Part shown: piece by piece, positions 1-8,872 of the stretch
How the letters are laid out: the number at the start of each line of letters is the position of its first letter
How positions within the stretch are numbered: the stretch's first letter is position 1
Assembly (NCBI GenBank): GCA_963422595.1
Contig: OY730298.1
Location: 1,240,001 to 1,304,000, forward strand
Length of the DNA stretch: 64,000 nt
Source: G963422595 sp963422595
GTDB lineage: Bacteria > Pseudomonadota > Gammaproteobacteria > UBA4575
Reading direction: 5' to 3'
Position numbers and translations under genes: made by a program
Notes under the pieces: generated by a model
Databases searched by the model: none
What the model was told of the DNA's origin: nothing
What the model saw: only the letters and a program-made list of their open reading frames with translations

Positions 1-1
1 G

Positions 2-967
2 AACAACCGCTATGCCCTGGAGAAGATCGAAGAGCATCTATCTCTGGGCGGGTTGGAATTTGAGGGTGATGCGCTGTTTACCAAGCAGCAGTTGATGGAG
101 CTATTCGAGATCAGTGACAGCACCGTGGAAAAGTACCTCTCCAGCCATGGTGACGAGCTTAAGAATAACGGTTACCAGTTGCTAAAAGGTATAAAGCTCA
201 AGAAATTCAAGGAGATAGTGCATGGTACCGTAACTGATTACGGTACCAAAACCTCGGTTCTTGGGGTGTTCAATTTTCGAGCAACACTAAACTTCGCCAT
301 GCTGCTGACCGAGAGTGAACGCGCCAAGATTATCCGGTCTCGCATATTGGATATTGTTATCGACGTGGTAGCAGAGCGCGCTGGTGGGCATACCAAGTTC
401 ATCAACCAGCGGGATACTGACTATCTGCCGTCTGCCTATAAAGAGTACAGCTACCGTAAGGTGTTCACCGATGCCCTGGATAAGCACCTCAATATGGGCA
501 AGTACAAGTACGGGGTCTATACCAACAAGATTTACCAACTGGTATTTCGAGAAAATGCTAATGAATACAAGCATATACTGAAGCTGGCAAAGAATGACAA
601 TGTGCGCGAGACCTTCTATTCCGAGGTGCTGAAAGCCATAGCCAGCATCGAGAATGGCTTGGCGGAAGATATGGAGCACAAAGCAACAGAACTGGGCAGG
701 CAACTCTTCCCAAGTGAACTGGATGAGTTGCTGGACCACTTGGAGAGCAACCCCTACCTAAAGCCCATCATCGACGATGCCCGTACCAAGATGGCAAGCC
801 GCGATATGAGCTTTCGCGATGCACTGCATACCAAGCTGGAGTCTTACTTGCAGACAGTGCCGGAAGGTGATGTGGAGAAGTTCCTGGGAGAAACCAGCCG
901 GTCACTGAAAGATCAGCTTTCAGACCCTGACACTCTGGAAGCATTCAAACGGCTGAAGGACCGGTAA
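2..967 (+). CDS. DNA-binding protein of type I restriction loci (RhuM-like), 5' partial
   Basis: The reading frame is open to the left edge, and the residues before position 53 (NNRYALEKIEEHLSLGG) fit the family, so the gene starts outside the window. Residues after the first in-window TTG include a putative winged-helix segment (FTKQQLMELFEISDSTVEKY) and a conserved middle block (LTESERAKIIRSRILDIVID, then VVAERAGGHTKFINQRD). As I recall the family, it is found between hsdM/hsdS and hsdR together with a Doc-type toxin, as here: the stop is 3 bp before the Fic/Doc start and hsdR remnants follow. Its biochemical role is not established. An antitoxin or repressor role for the neighbouring Doc is inference. 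The reading frame looks intact. Confidence 0.75.
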   Translation, partial: NNRYALEKIEEHLSLGGLEFEGDALFTKQQLMELFEISDSTVEKYLSSHGDELKNNGYQLLKGIKLKKFKEIVHGTVTDYGTKTSVLGVFNFRATLNFAMLLTESERAKIIRSRILDIVIDVVAERAGGHTKFINQRDTDYLPSAYKEYSYRKVFTDALDKHLNMGKYKYGVYTNKIYQLVFRENANEYKHILKLAKNDNVRETFYSEVLKAIASIENGLAEDMEHKATELGRQLFPSELDELLDHLESNPYLKPIIDDARTKMASRDMSFRDALHTKLESYLQTVPEGDVEKFLGETSRSLKDQLSDPDTLEAFKRLKDR

Positions 968-970
968 CTC

Positions 971-1426
971 ATGGCAGAGCAATTTTTATACTTTGATGTT
1001 GCCCATGCTGTTGAGGTGCATGACTGGATTATCGAAAACTCCGGTGGTCGTGCGGGCAACAATGACTTGGGTTTGTTAGCCAGCCCATTGGAGCACGTCC
1101 AGAATGATTGGTATTACCCGGAGCTGGAAGACAAACTGACGCATCTGGTTTATGCCATCAATAAGAATCATGCGTTCACGGATGGCAACAAGCGTTCAAG
1201 TATCGCACTGGGAGCATATTTTCTTCAGCTTAATGGCTATGACTTCTGTGTTCAGTATTTTATTCAGGAGATGGAAAATATTGTGGTATGGATTGCGGAT
1301 AATGTTATCGACAAAGACCTGACGCGGAAAATCATCGCCTCGTTAATTTATGAAGACGATTACTCCGAATCGCTAAAACTGGAAATAGCTCACGCGATTA
1401 ATAACTTTAATCACGAACAACAATAG
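971..1426 (+). CDS. Death-on-curing (Doc/Fic) family toxin
   Basis: This 151-residue Fic-fold protein carries the signature HAFTDGNKR at residues 67-75. Canonical Fic AMP-transferases read HPFx(D/E)GNGR, while Doc reads HxFxDANKR. This one has the Doc-type Lys at residue 74 with a Gly at 72, so it sits closer to Doc, which phosphorylates EF-Tu. The catalytic His (67) and Arg (75) are present and the length suits Doc. It starts 3 bp after the DNA-binding gene and ends 8 bp before the hsdR remnant, so the three were one operon. No Phd-like antitoxin is visible; the upstream DNA-binding protein is the only candidate partner. Confidence 0.85.
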   Translation: MAEQFLYFDVAHAVEVHDWIIENSGGRAGNNDLGLLASPLEHVQNDWYYPELEDKLTHLVYAINKNHAFTDGNKRSSIALGAYFLQLNGYDFCVQYFIQEMENIVVWIADNVIDKDLTRKIIASLIYEDDYSESLKLEIAHAINNFNHEQQ

Positions 1427-1434
1427 GCATCACC

Positions 1435-2520
1435 ATGGTTAAGGGGACAAAGCCAACACAGGAGCTGCATTTTGAAGAAGCCATCGAGCATTGGCTGGTA
1501 GATCACGCCGAGTACGAGTCGGTATCCAACCAGCAATATGATGCTGAACTGGCGTTTGACCCCACCACTATGATTGCCTTTATTAAGGCAGCCCAGCCCG
1601 CCGCATATGAAGCACTGAGCGCCAGTTACAGCAAGCAAGTGGATAATATGGTGGTCCGCCGTATCGCCTCAGAGTGTAACAACAGGGGCTTGTTGGACGT
1701 AATTCGCAATGGGGTGCGTGACCGTGGGCAAGTTGGTTCGACTGGCTTATTTTAAGCCTGCCAGCTCGCTTAATCCTGAAACCGAAGCCCTATATCAACA
1801 GAACCGCTTAACGGTAATGCGTCAGGTGTACTACGACCTGGCGAGTGAAAACGGCATTGATATGGTGCTGTTTATTAATGGTTTACCCATTGCCACCGTG
1901 GATCTGAAAAACCAGTTCACCGGGCAAAATTGGACCCATGCGGTTAAGCAATACAAAAAAGACCGCGTGCCTACGCTGAAAACCCCTCTGTTGCACTTTA
2001 AGAAGCGCACCCTTGTCCACTTCGCCGTGGATACCGACGAAGCCTATATGGCAACCAGGCTGGCTGGCGACAGCACCTTCTTTTTACCATTCAATACCGG
2101 CAACGAAGGTGGTAAGGGCAACCCGGATACCCACAATTACCAGACTGGCTATTTTATGGTCCATCTGAAGTCGGTACCGGTGGTGGCAAGGAAGATCACA
2201 CTTCTCCATTGTCTGAAATCATTAAGGTGGTAAACGACAAATACGGTACTGACTGGGCCGACGAAGATCAACTGCTATTTGAACAGATTGCCGGTGATAT
2301 GGCTGCTAATGAAACCTTGGCGGAAAAGATGTGTGCTAACACCAAAGAGCAGGTGAAACCCGTATTCGAAGCTGAAGCGATGAACGCTTTTGTTAATCGC
2401 CACGGGCGCAATGAAAAGATCGTTGGTGATTTTATGCAGGACGCCAATCTGCGGAAGCTGATTATCGTGGCTTTGCTGGATGATGTTTATAGCAAAGCTA
2501 AAGATACAGGTGCGGAATAG
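1435..2520 (+). pseudogene. hsdR: Type I restriction endonuclease subunit R, frameshifted and internally deleted
   Basis: The remnant is read in three pieces. Frame 1 from 1435 encodes an HsdR N-terminus (TKPTQELHFEEAIEHWL). Near 1725-1735 the frame shifts: one frame ends in GVRDRGQ and the other continues KLVRLAYFKPASSLNPET. The HSDR_N nuclease segment then runs to about 2158 (DMVLFINGLPIATVDLKN, THAVKQYKKDR, STFFLPFNTGN). It breaks after GYFM and resumes in frame 1 at about 2164 with the HsdR C-terminal tail (SEVGTGGGKEDHTSPLSEII, then the DDVYSKA region before the stop at 2520). The whole helicase motor, normally several hundred residues, is missing. No restriction activity is possible. 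Confidence 0.85.
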
Positions 2521-2965
2521 GTAAGGGTTGCATAAGGAAAGTGTCGGAGCCGTCCTGTATTGGCGTGGTAGCGGATTCAAACTTGTTGATGGGCTAATTG
2601 CCAGAATTCTGTAAAATGGCGCATTCTCCCTCGCAGAGTAAATATTTTTAAAATAAATTTTTGAGCATGGTATTTTCCTGATTAAATTATTGAAAATAAA
2701 AGAAAAAATTTCTCATTTACAATAGAATGGGAATGATCAATAAAATACATTCTTTATGATATTGATGTGTGTATCTTAAGGCCAGCTAAGATAAATGCAC
2801 CGGAGCAATGAAAAATCCCGCGTAAAAATTAAACCCTGAATCTTACTTATTCCTGCTCTTTCTATTTCCTATTTCCTAATTACCCGGTACATCCTGAACG
2901 TCCACGTTCATAACAGCTAGTCAAATCAGGTATAGTTAGCCTCTAACGAAAAACACCAAAGCAGC
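2521..2965 (+). other. Intergenic region between hsdR remnant and tadA
   Basis: This 445-base stretch is AT-rich in its middle and has no convincing open frame on either strand. It contains a 16-bp palindrome at 2895-2910, listed separately. No transposon ends or RNA gene were recognised. Confidence 0.5.
2895..2910. promoter_or_regulatory. 16-bp inverted repeat upstream of tadA
   Basis: The sequence TGAACGTCCACGTTCA has perfect 7-bp arms separated by CC. It lies about 55 bp before the tadA start and has no following T-run, so it is more like an operator than a terminator. No regulator can be named. Confidence 0.3.
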
Positions 2966-3430
2966 ATGAATACTATGCCTTTAGCTGATGACGAACGTCG
3001 CATGCACGTGGCCCTGCGGTTGGCGCGCTATGCGGCAGCCACCCAGGAAATACCGGTTGGCGCGCTGGTCGTTATTGATGGCGACATTGTTGGCAAGGGC
3101 TGGAATCAATCCATCTCGCAACACGATCCTTGTGCGCATGCAGAAATCATTGCCTTACGCGCGGCCGCGAGATCAATAAATAATTATCGACTGCTCCACG
3201 CCTCCCTGTATGTCACTCTGGAACCTTGCGTAATGTGCGTGGGAGCCATGCTACACGCCAGAATAGCAAGACTGGTGTTTGGTGCGCACGATACCAAAAC
3301 CGGTGCGGCTGGATCGGTATTTGAGTTACTCTCAGATACTAGACATAACCATCAAGTTGCGGTGACGCAAGGAGTGTTAGCGCACGACTGTAGTATCTTA
3401 CTGCAAGATTTTTTTCAACAGCGCCGCTAG
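2966..3430 (+). CDS. tadA: tRNA-specific adenosine deaminase
   Basis: This protein deaminates A34 to inosine in the anticodon wobble position of tRNA-Arg(ACG), a cytoplasmic and normally essential step. The 154 residues carry the cytidine-deaminase-fold zinc site: HAE at 58-60, with Glu60 as proton shuttle, and PCVMC at 87-91, with Cys88 and Cys91 as zinc ligands. The length matches bacterial TadA. The first ATG is used; a second ATG three codons later is equally possible and no strong ribosome-binding site separates them. It appears monocistronic, with 445 bases before it and 524 after. Confidence 0.95.
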   Translation: MNTMPLADDERRMHVALRLARYAAATQEIPVGALVVIDGDIVGKGWNQSISQHDPCAHAEIIALRAAARSINNYRLLHASLYVTLEPCVMCVGAMLHARIARLVFGAHDTKTGAAGSVFELLSDTRHNHQVAVTQGVLAHDCSILLQDFFQQRR

Positions 3431-3954
3431 CTATTTTACTTTCGAGTGCCACCACCCAAACTCCCAGGCCGGAAGCAGGCTGCATATTCAGTGTCTTACT
3501 CAGATCCTGGCGGTTCGCTGGACCACAGATTTACCTTGAATATAAGGCTATGATTTTTAACAGTTTTTAATCAATTTCATCACTATATTGCATGAATCCT
3601 GTAAACTCATGGCCGATAAATCAGGTTTAAATGTGCCAATCCGTACCAACATAAATGACAAATCGCTTCACAATACTTGCAAAGCATGAGTTTGCTGGTG
3701 TATTTTAGCTTTGTCTGAAAGCCGGATTAAAGCTCGCTGGCGCAGACCGTAGCAGGGTAGAATAGAAAACAGCATTAATAAAAAGGTGAGAAGGGCTTAA
3801 AAAAAAACAATAACACTGGCAAAATAGCGTGTATGGTGTTGCAAACCATTAGCAGCTCACTTACGGGCTGTGAGTTAGGGCAAAAAAATACTAAATTAAT
3901 AACATGCCAGTATGTACATTAAAGATGGAGTGAGTGGGGGTTTGAATTTTTAGC
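3431..3954 (+). other. Long leader region before the acyl-CoA ligase/ABC operon
   Basis: This 524-base stretch has no credible gene on either strand. Just after tadA it contains CAGGCCGGAAGCAGGCTGC (about 3465-3483), which loosely recalls the SRP RNA core but does not fold like it. The last 100 bases are AT-rich and include a weak CTCAC/GTGAG stem. The operon promoter is probably here, but I cannot point to a convincing -35/-10 or -24/-12 pair. Confidence 0.4.
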
Positions 3955-5886
3955 ATGGATACATTTCCTGATCTTTTACTGCAACAAACAAAAGCTCGTC
4001 CGCTGGATCCGGCATTTCGATATAAGCGTTATGGGTTATGGAAGACTTGGACGTGGGGAGATATCGGCCACTTAGTGCGTGAATTGACATGTGGGCTGGC
4101 GTCTAAAGGGCTGAAGGCCAACGATAAGGTTGCCGTTATTGGCAACAACATCCCTCAACTCTATTTCGGCATGATCGCCACCCAATGCCTGGGGGCGCTA
4201 CCAGTACCGATTCACCCTGATTCAAATGCCGAGGAGCTTACTTTACTGCTTAATGACTGCGAAGCGAAATTTACTATGGTGCAGGATCAGCAGCAGGTGG
4301 ATGCCCTGTACGAAGTAAAACAGCAATGCCCAAAGTTTGAGGAAATGATCTATAGCGATGGGCGTGGGATGCAGGAATACACGTCTTCCCGCCTGCATAG
4401 TTTTGCGGAGATACAAAAGGCTGGCAAAAAATTTGCCGCCGAGCATCCTGATTTCTTTGCAGAGACCATTGCCGGGATTACTCAGGATACCGATGCCTTT
4501 ATCCTGTATACCTCTGGCACTGCCGGGCCACCGCGTGGTGCGGTGCATACGCACGGCAGTTTAATTCAGACCGCCAAAGCGTTTGCCGATCAGGAAAGTA
4601 TAAGACCAGACGAAGAAGTACTGGTTTTTATGCCGTTATCATATCCTGTGAACACATTTTTCACCTATACTTTATGGCTGGTACAAGGTTTCACCGCTAG
4701 TTGTCCGGAAAGTAACGAAACCGTTATGACGGATTTACATGCGATTGGACCAACCATTATTTATGCGCCGCCACACTTTTATAAGCAGCTCTATGCGGAT
4801 ATTATCGCCAGATCACAAAGATCGGGCAGCAGGTGGTTTAGTAGATGGTTTACGCTTGCGCAAAAAAATCGCGGCAAGTTTTTGAATGGTGACGTGTTAT
4901 CAACCATGGATAATTTGAAGTGGCTGCTCGGTAATGTACTTATGTATAGCCCGCTTAAAAACGTATTTGGATTGAGCAAACTACGTAAGGCCTTTACTGG
5001 TGGCGATATCATGAGCACAGACGTCTTTAACTTCCTGCGCTCTGTGGGCATCCACATTAAAAAGACTTACGGCACTACGGAAGGTGCCGGTATTTTCTGT
5101 GTACAGGGGTGGCAGCAACTCGACAACCCGGGCGGTGAATTTATTATGGGTAAGCCACTACCCGGCGTCGAAATCAGCAAGCTGGACAGTGGAGAAATCG
5201 CTTTTAAAGGCATTAATGCGTTCCGGGAGTATTATCGCAATCCTGAAGCCACGGCCGCGGTAAAGGGTGCTGATGGATGGGTCAAAACCGGGGACATGGG
5301 CGACATCGACTCCATCGGGGCATTAAAAATTACAGATCGGGTTGATTCTATCGGGCGCTTCAGTAACGGTGATACTTTCGCGCCTCATCCGATCGAGAAT
5401 GCGTTAAAATCGTCACCATTTATTAAAGAAGCAGTTGCCGTAGGTGCGGGTCAGGATGCCATTGCGGCGTTTATAGTAATTGACAAGGACACCGTAGGGG
5501 GTTGGGCCGAGATGAACGATATTCGCTTCACCAGCTATCGCGATCTGGCCGCCAAAGATGAAGTATACGAGTTAGTGAAAAAAACGGTGGCGGAAGTCAA
5601 CGTGCATATTGAACAAATTGAAGGCCAGGGTTGCCCTCCAATCAAGCGCTTTTTAATTATGCATCGGGAATTTAACGTTGATGCTGGCGAGATCACACGA
5701 TCACGCAAAATCAAGCGCGACGTGGTGATGAGCAAACATCGGGCATTGGTAGACGCGCTATACTCACCGCAACAAAAGTATGCAATAAAAGACACCTCAA
5801 GCGGTGAGACCATCGCTGAGCTAAAATTAGAATCAGCTGATCTGGAAGAGGCTGATCTGGAAGAGGGAGTAACTACTGGTGAGTAA
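3955..5886 (+). CDS. AMP-forming acyl-CoA ligase (long-chain type) linked to Liv-type ABC importer
   Basis: The gene encodes 643 residues of the acyl-adenylate-forming family, which activates a carboxylic acid with ATP and transfers it to CoA. Visible motifs are the P-loop YTSGTAGPPRG (185-195), TYGTTEGAG (near 373), VKTGDMGDID and DRVDSIGRFSNGDTFAPHPI in the middle, and GEITRSRKIKRD near the end, which supplies the catalytic Lys. The P-loop has Arg where most members have Lys (GxPKG). The acidic tail repeats ADLEE because of a 15-bp tandem duplication. It overlaps the downstream ATPase gene by 8 bp, so ligase and importer are translationally coupled. The likely role is to trap an imported carboxylate as its CoA thioester. 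The substrate is unknown. Confidence 0.85.
   Translation: MDTFPDLLLQQTKARPLDPAFRYKRYGLWKTWTWGDIGHLVRELTCGLASKGLKANDKVAVIGNNIPQLYFGMIATQCLGALPVPIHPDSNAEELTLLLNDCEAKFTMVQDQQQVDALYEVKQQCPKFEEMIYSDGRGMQEYTSSRLHSFAEIQKAGKKFAAEHPDFFAETIAGITQDTDAFILYTSGTAGPPRGAVHTHGSLIQTAKAFADQESIRPDEEVLVFMPLSYPVNTFFTYTLWLVQGFTASCPESNETVMTDLHAIGPTIIYAPPHFYKQLYADIIARSQRSGSRWFSRWFTLAQKNRGKFLNGDVLSTMDNLKWLLGNVLMYSPLKNVFGLSKLRKAFTGGDIMSTDVFNFLRSVGIHIKKTYGTTEGAGIFCVQGWQQLDNPGGEFIMGKPLPGVEISKLDSGEIAFKGINAFREYYRNPEATAAVKGADGWVKTGDMGDIDSIGALKITDRVDSIGRFSNGDTFAPHPIENALKSSPFIKEAVAVGAGQDAIAAFIVIDKDTVGGWAEMNDIRFTSYRDLAAKDEVYELVKKTVAEVNVHIEQIEGQGCPPIKRFLIMHREFNVDAGEITRSRKIKRDVVMSKHRALVDALYSPQQKYAIKDTSSGETIAELKLESADLEEADLEEGVTTGE
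5836..5865 (+). repeat. Perfect 15-bp tandem duplication in ligase 3' end
   Basis: GCTGATCTGGAAGAG occurs twice head to tail (5836-5850 and 5851-5865). It is in frame, giving ADLEEADLEE in the acidic C-terminal tail. Perfect identity suggests a recent slippage event. Confidence 0.9.
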
Positions 5887-6667
5887 CGGCGTAAATGGGA
5901 AAGATCCTCATATGGTGATCGAGAATATTGATCTGTCATTTGGTGGCACCAAAGCCATCACGGATATAAGTTTCACAGTATATAAAGGTGAAATTTGTGC
6001 GGTAATCGGACCCAATGGCGCGGGTAAAAGCTCAATGTTGAATGTAATTAACGGGGTATATAAACCACAGCGTGGTTCCATTGTTTTTGAAGGTCAGAGC
6101 TTTAAAAAAATGAGGCCGCACACGGCGGCCCAGATGGGTATAGGACGGACCTTCCAGAACATCGCATTATTTTCTGGGATGACCACTGTGGAAAACATCA
6201 TGACAGGTAGAAACCTGATGATGAAAGCCACTTTTCTTGAGAATGCCCTGGGCGTTGGCCGCAGTAAAAAAGAAGAGCTTGAGCATCGTCAGGTAGTAGA
6301 AGAGATTATTGACTTTTTAGGCTTACAGGCGATACGCAAAACACCCGTATCGGCATTATCCTATGGTCTGCAAAAGCGTGTCGAACTGGGACGCGCCTTG
6401 GCTGCCGAACCCAACATGTTGCTACTTGACGAGCCGATGACGGGCATGAATTTAGACGAAAAGCTTGATATGGCTTGTTTTATACAGGAAATTAATTACA
6501 ACCGTGGCACCACCATCGTTTTAATTGAGCACGATATGAGCGTAGTGATGGATATTTCTGATCACGTGGTGGTCATGGACTATGGCGCAAAAATTGGCGA
6601 TGGTACGCCGGAAGAAGTTAAAAACAATCAAGCCGTAATTGATGCCTATCTGGGCGTTACGCATTAA
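5879..6667 (+). CDS. Liv-type (LivG-like) ABC transporter ATP-binding protein
   Basis: This is a 262-residue cytoplasmic ATPase of a hydrophobic amino acid/amide uptake (Liv) ABC system. Walker A is GPNGAGKS (44-51), the signature is LSYGLQKRVELGRAL, Walker B is MLLLDEP, and the switch His sits in IVLIEHDMSVV. IGRTFQN and the long insert after it are typical of LivG rather than LivF. The GTG start overlaps the ligase stop by 8 bp, with a purine-rich GAGGGAG about 10 bases upstream; an ATG at 5912 is the alternative. It pairs with the LivF-like ATPase at 10325. Confidence 0.9.
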   Translation: MSNGVNGKDPHMVIENIDLSFGGTKAITDISFTVYKGEICAVIGPNGAGKSSMLNVINGVYKPQRGSIVFEGQSFKKMRPHTAAQMGIGRTFQNIALFSGMTTVENIMTGRNLMMKATFLENALGVGRSKKEELEHRQVVEEIIDFLGLQAIRKTPVSALSYGLQKRVELGRALAAEPNMLLLDEPMTGMNLDEKLDMACFIQEINYNRGTTIVLIEHDMSVVMDISDHVVVMDYGAKIGDGTPEEVKNNQAVIDAYLGVTH

Positions 6668-6701
6668 AAATTAACACGTTCAATATGACGGGAGCATACG
6701 A

Positions 6702-7649
6702 GTGGACATTTTAGCTGGATTTGGAACTGCATTTGTTGACATGTTCACCTTGTTTGGCCTTGAGGTGTTCATTGGTGGGATGCTCTCCGGAGTGATGTAC
6801 TCGTTAGTGGCGATCGGTTTTGTACTGATCTATAAATCTTCCGGTGTTTTCAATTTTGCGCAAGGTACGATGTTGCTGTTTGCAGCACTGACATTCGTGA
6901 GTCTGCTGGAGCGACAAGTCAACTTCTGGGTAGCGTTTACGATCACCACTGTAGTGATGGTTATCATGGGCATTATTATTGAGCGTGCCGTAATGCGGCC
7001 GCTTGCCAACCGGGATTTATTGTCTTTATTTATGGCAACGGTAGGCTTGAATTACTTTTTAGAAGGTCTCGCGCAGGGCACTTGGGATTCCGCCGTGCAT
7101 GGTCTGGAATTAGGTATCCCAAGTAGTCCAATTGAGGTGTCCCAATATATTCCCTGGTTGGACATCCTGGTGAGCAAGTTTGACGGCTTCGTTGCGGCAG
7201 TAGCCATCTTTTTAGTGGTAGGTTTATATCTGTTTTTCCAATATACACGTACCGGTTTATCGTTGCGCGCAGTGTCCGACGATCATATGGCTGCGCAAGC
7301 GGTAGGTATACCACTGTCTAGAATTTGGGCAATCGTGTGGGCGGTAACCGGCGTAATCGTCTTTGTAGCAGGAATGGCTTGGGCAGATCGCTTAAGCGTA
7401 TCTTTTACCTTGACCGCGGCAGTGTTGAAAGGGTTGCCGGTAATTTTGATCGGTGGATTGACTTCAATCCCGGGCTGTATAGTTGGTGGGCTGATTATCG
7501 GTGCCAGTGAAAAACTTGGTGAAATATTTTTTGCGGATGCGTTTGGCGGCCAGGGTATCGAACACTGGTGGGCCTATCTGACCGCATTGGTATTTATACT
7601 GGTACGCCCTACGGGTATATTTGGTGAACGTGAAATAGAGAGAATATAA
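6702..7649 (+). CDS. Liv-type ABC permease (LivH-like)
   Basis: A 315-residue inner-membrane permease with about eight hydrophobic segments and the LivH hallmark near the N-terminus (SGVMYSLVAIGFVLIYKSSG, then VFNFAQGTMLL). The loop AVSDDHMAAQAVGIPLSRI is the cytoplasmic segment that contacts the ATPase. The end, RPTGIFGEREIERI, is typical of the family. It starts at GTG with GGGAG 7 bases upstream and is followed by the second permease after 2 bp. Together with the LivM-like protein it forms the translocation channel; specificity is set by the binding protein. Confidence 0.9.
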   Translation: MDILAGFGTAFVDMFTLFGLEVFIGGMLSGVMYSLVAIGFVLIYKSSGVFNFAQGTMLLFAALTFVSLLERQVNFWVAFTITTVVMVIMGIIIERAVMRPLANRDLLSLFMATVGLNYFLEGLAQGTWDSAVHGLELGIPSSPIEVSQYIPWLDILVSKFDGFVAAVAIFLVVGLYLFFQYTRTGLSLRAVSDDHMAAQAVGIPLSRIWAIVWAVTGVIVFVAGMAWADRLSVSFTLTAAVLKGLPVILIGGLTSIPGCIVGGLIIGASEKLGEIFFADAFGGQGIEHWWAYLTALVFILVRPTGIFGEREIERI

Positions 7650-7651
7650 AC

Positions 7652-8764
7652 ATGTATTATCGGGAAACGGGTCAGCTGGTAGAAAGTTATGCCAAAGATC
7701 GGCGCATGGTGCCGGTTCGTGAGGATCGCTGGGTTATGTGGGCGTTCCTGGCTTTTATGTTTTTGGTAGTTCCGTTTATCGGCAATGACTACTGGTTTAG
7801 TGCCATTTTAATTCCCATGATGGTATTGGGAATTGCTTCTTTAGGATTAAATATAGCGTCAGGCTATACTGGCCAGCTATCCTTGGGCACTGCCGGGTTT
7901 ATGTGCTTCGGTGCATTTACGGCGTTTAACCTGCTGTTGCGCGTGGAGTGGATGAACGTTTGGTTGGCTTTTTTATGCGCGGGGATTGTGACCGGTCTGG
8001 TGGGGATTATATTTGGTCTTCCCAGTTTGCGGATTAAAGGTTTCTACTTACTGGTATCTACGTTAGCAGCGCAATTTTTTGCCGAATGGGTATTCAATGC
8101 CTATCCTTATTTCTTAAACTATGCGAGCTCAGGGGTTGTGCATTTACCGGCGTTCCACTATCGCTTCCTTCCATATCAGGACCAAATCTTCGACTTCTTT
8201 GGAGTTGATAAGGACTACAACGCTTACGTATGGCGCTATCTGATAACGTTAGTTACCACTGTGTTGCTGGCGCTTGCCGCGAAAAATATGGTACGCAGTT
8301 CGACTGGCCGCAACTGGATGGCGGTGCGGGATTTTGATATTGCCGCCAGCGTCATCGGCATTTCGGTGGCCAAAACAAAATTAAATGCGTTTTTTGTCAG
8401 TTGTTTTTATTGTGGTGTTGCCGGTGCCATGTACTCATATTGTTATATTGGCAATCTTGATTTTATGATCTACAATTTAAGAAGATCGTTTTTAGTGATG
8501 TTCATGATAATTTTAGGTGGGTTGGGTTCTATCCTGGGTTCTTTTCTGGGAGCTGCATTCGTATATGGTTGGCCTATAGTCATTACCAGGTTTGGTGACG
8601 CAGTGTTTGGTGGGGGCTACCTCGACACTGCATTCGTAGAAAATAATTCCAAAATTGTTGTAGGCACCATCATAATTGTATTATTGATTTATCATCCGGA
8701 TGGTTTTGCCGGGCTATGGAACGCGATCAAACACAGATTGCGTATCTGGCCGTTTGCCACCTAG
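7652..8764 (+). CDS. Liv-type ABC permease (LivM-like)
   Basis: A 370-residue polytopic membrane protein and partner of the preceding permease. Recognisable features are the start of the core fold (LGIASLGLNIASGYTGQLSL), GIIFGLPSLRIKGFYLLVST, and the ATPase-contacting loop AVRDFDIAASVIGISVAKTK. The ending, YHPDGFAGLWNAIKHRLRIW, matches LivM. The N-terminus before the first membrane segment is a charged stretch of about 25 residues. It begins 2 bp after the previous stop, so the genes are co-translated. The binding-protein gene follows after a 108-bp gap containing a hairpin. Confidence 0.9.
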   Translation: MYYRETGQLVESYAKDRRMVPVREDRWVMWAFLAFMFLVVPFIGNDYWFSAILIPMMVLGIASLGLNIASGYTGQLSLGTAGFMCFGAFTAFNLLLRVEWMNVWLAFLCAGIVTGLVGIIFGLPSLRIKGFYLLVSTLAAQFFAEWVFNAYPYFLNYASSGVVHLPAFHYRFLPYQDQIFDFFGVDKDYNAYVWRYLITLVTTVLLALAAKNMVRSSTGRNWMAVRDFDIAASVIGISVAKTKLNAFFVSCFYCGVAGAMYSYCYIGNLDFMIYNLRRSFLVMFMIILGGLGSILGSFLGAAFVYGWPIVITRFGDAVFGGGYLDTAFVENNSKIVVGTIIIVLLIYHPDGFAGLWNAIKHRLRIWPFAT

Positions 8765-8816
8765 CAATTACAGGTTTTTTATATTTGTTGAGGTAACAGG
8801 TATAAAGAAAAAAATG

Positions 8817-8832
8817 GCTTGTATACACAAGC
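8817..8832 (+). terminator. Hairpin before the binding-protein gene
   Basis: GCTTGT-ATAC-ACAAGC forms a perfect 6-bp stem with a 4-base loop, followed by TGTTTTAT. It may attenuate read-through from the permease genes or protect the binding-protein transcript. The T-run is weak, so full termination is doubtful. Confidence 0.4.
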
Positions 8833-8872
8833 TGTTTTATAGTTAAAAATCTCTTTAATTGGAGGAGTACAC

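Noticed and set aside
287..739. 150-codon minus-strand frame inside the DNA-binding protein gene
   Set aside because: Shadow of the conserved plus-strand gene, with no family resemblance.
971..1426. Classical Fic AMP-transferase
   Set aside because: Lys replaces the Gly of GNGR and the second Arg is missing, as in Doc, so AMPylation is unlikely.
3460..3530. SRP (4.5S) RNA-like core after tadA (CAGGCCGGAAGCAGGCTGC)
   Set aside because: The GGAA loop is there, but the flanking bases do not pair as in the conserved SRP hairpin and the AGCAGCC side is wrong. A covariance-model search would settle it.
3780..3860. Sigma-54 promoter for the ligase/ABC operon (ACTGGCAAAATAGCGTG)
   Set aside because: GG and GC are only 7 bases apart. 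Other GG/GC pairs in the region are also misspaced.
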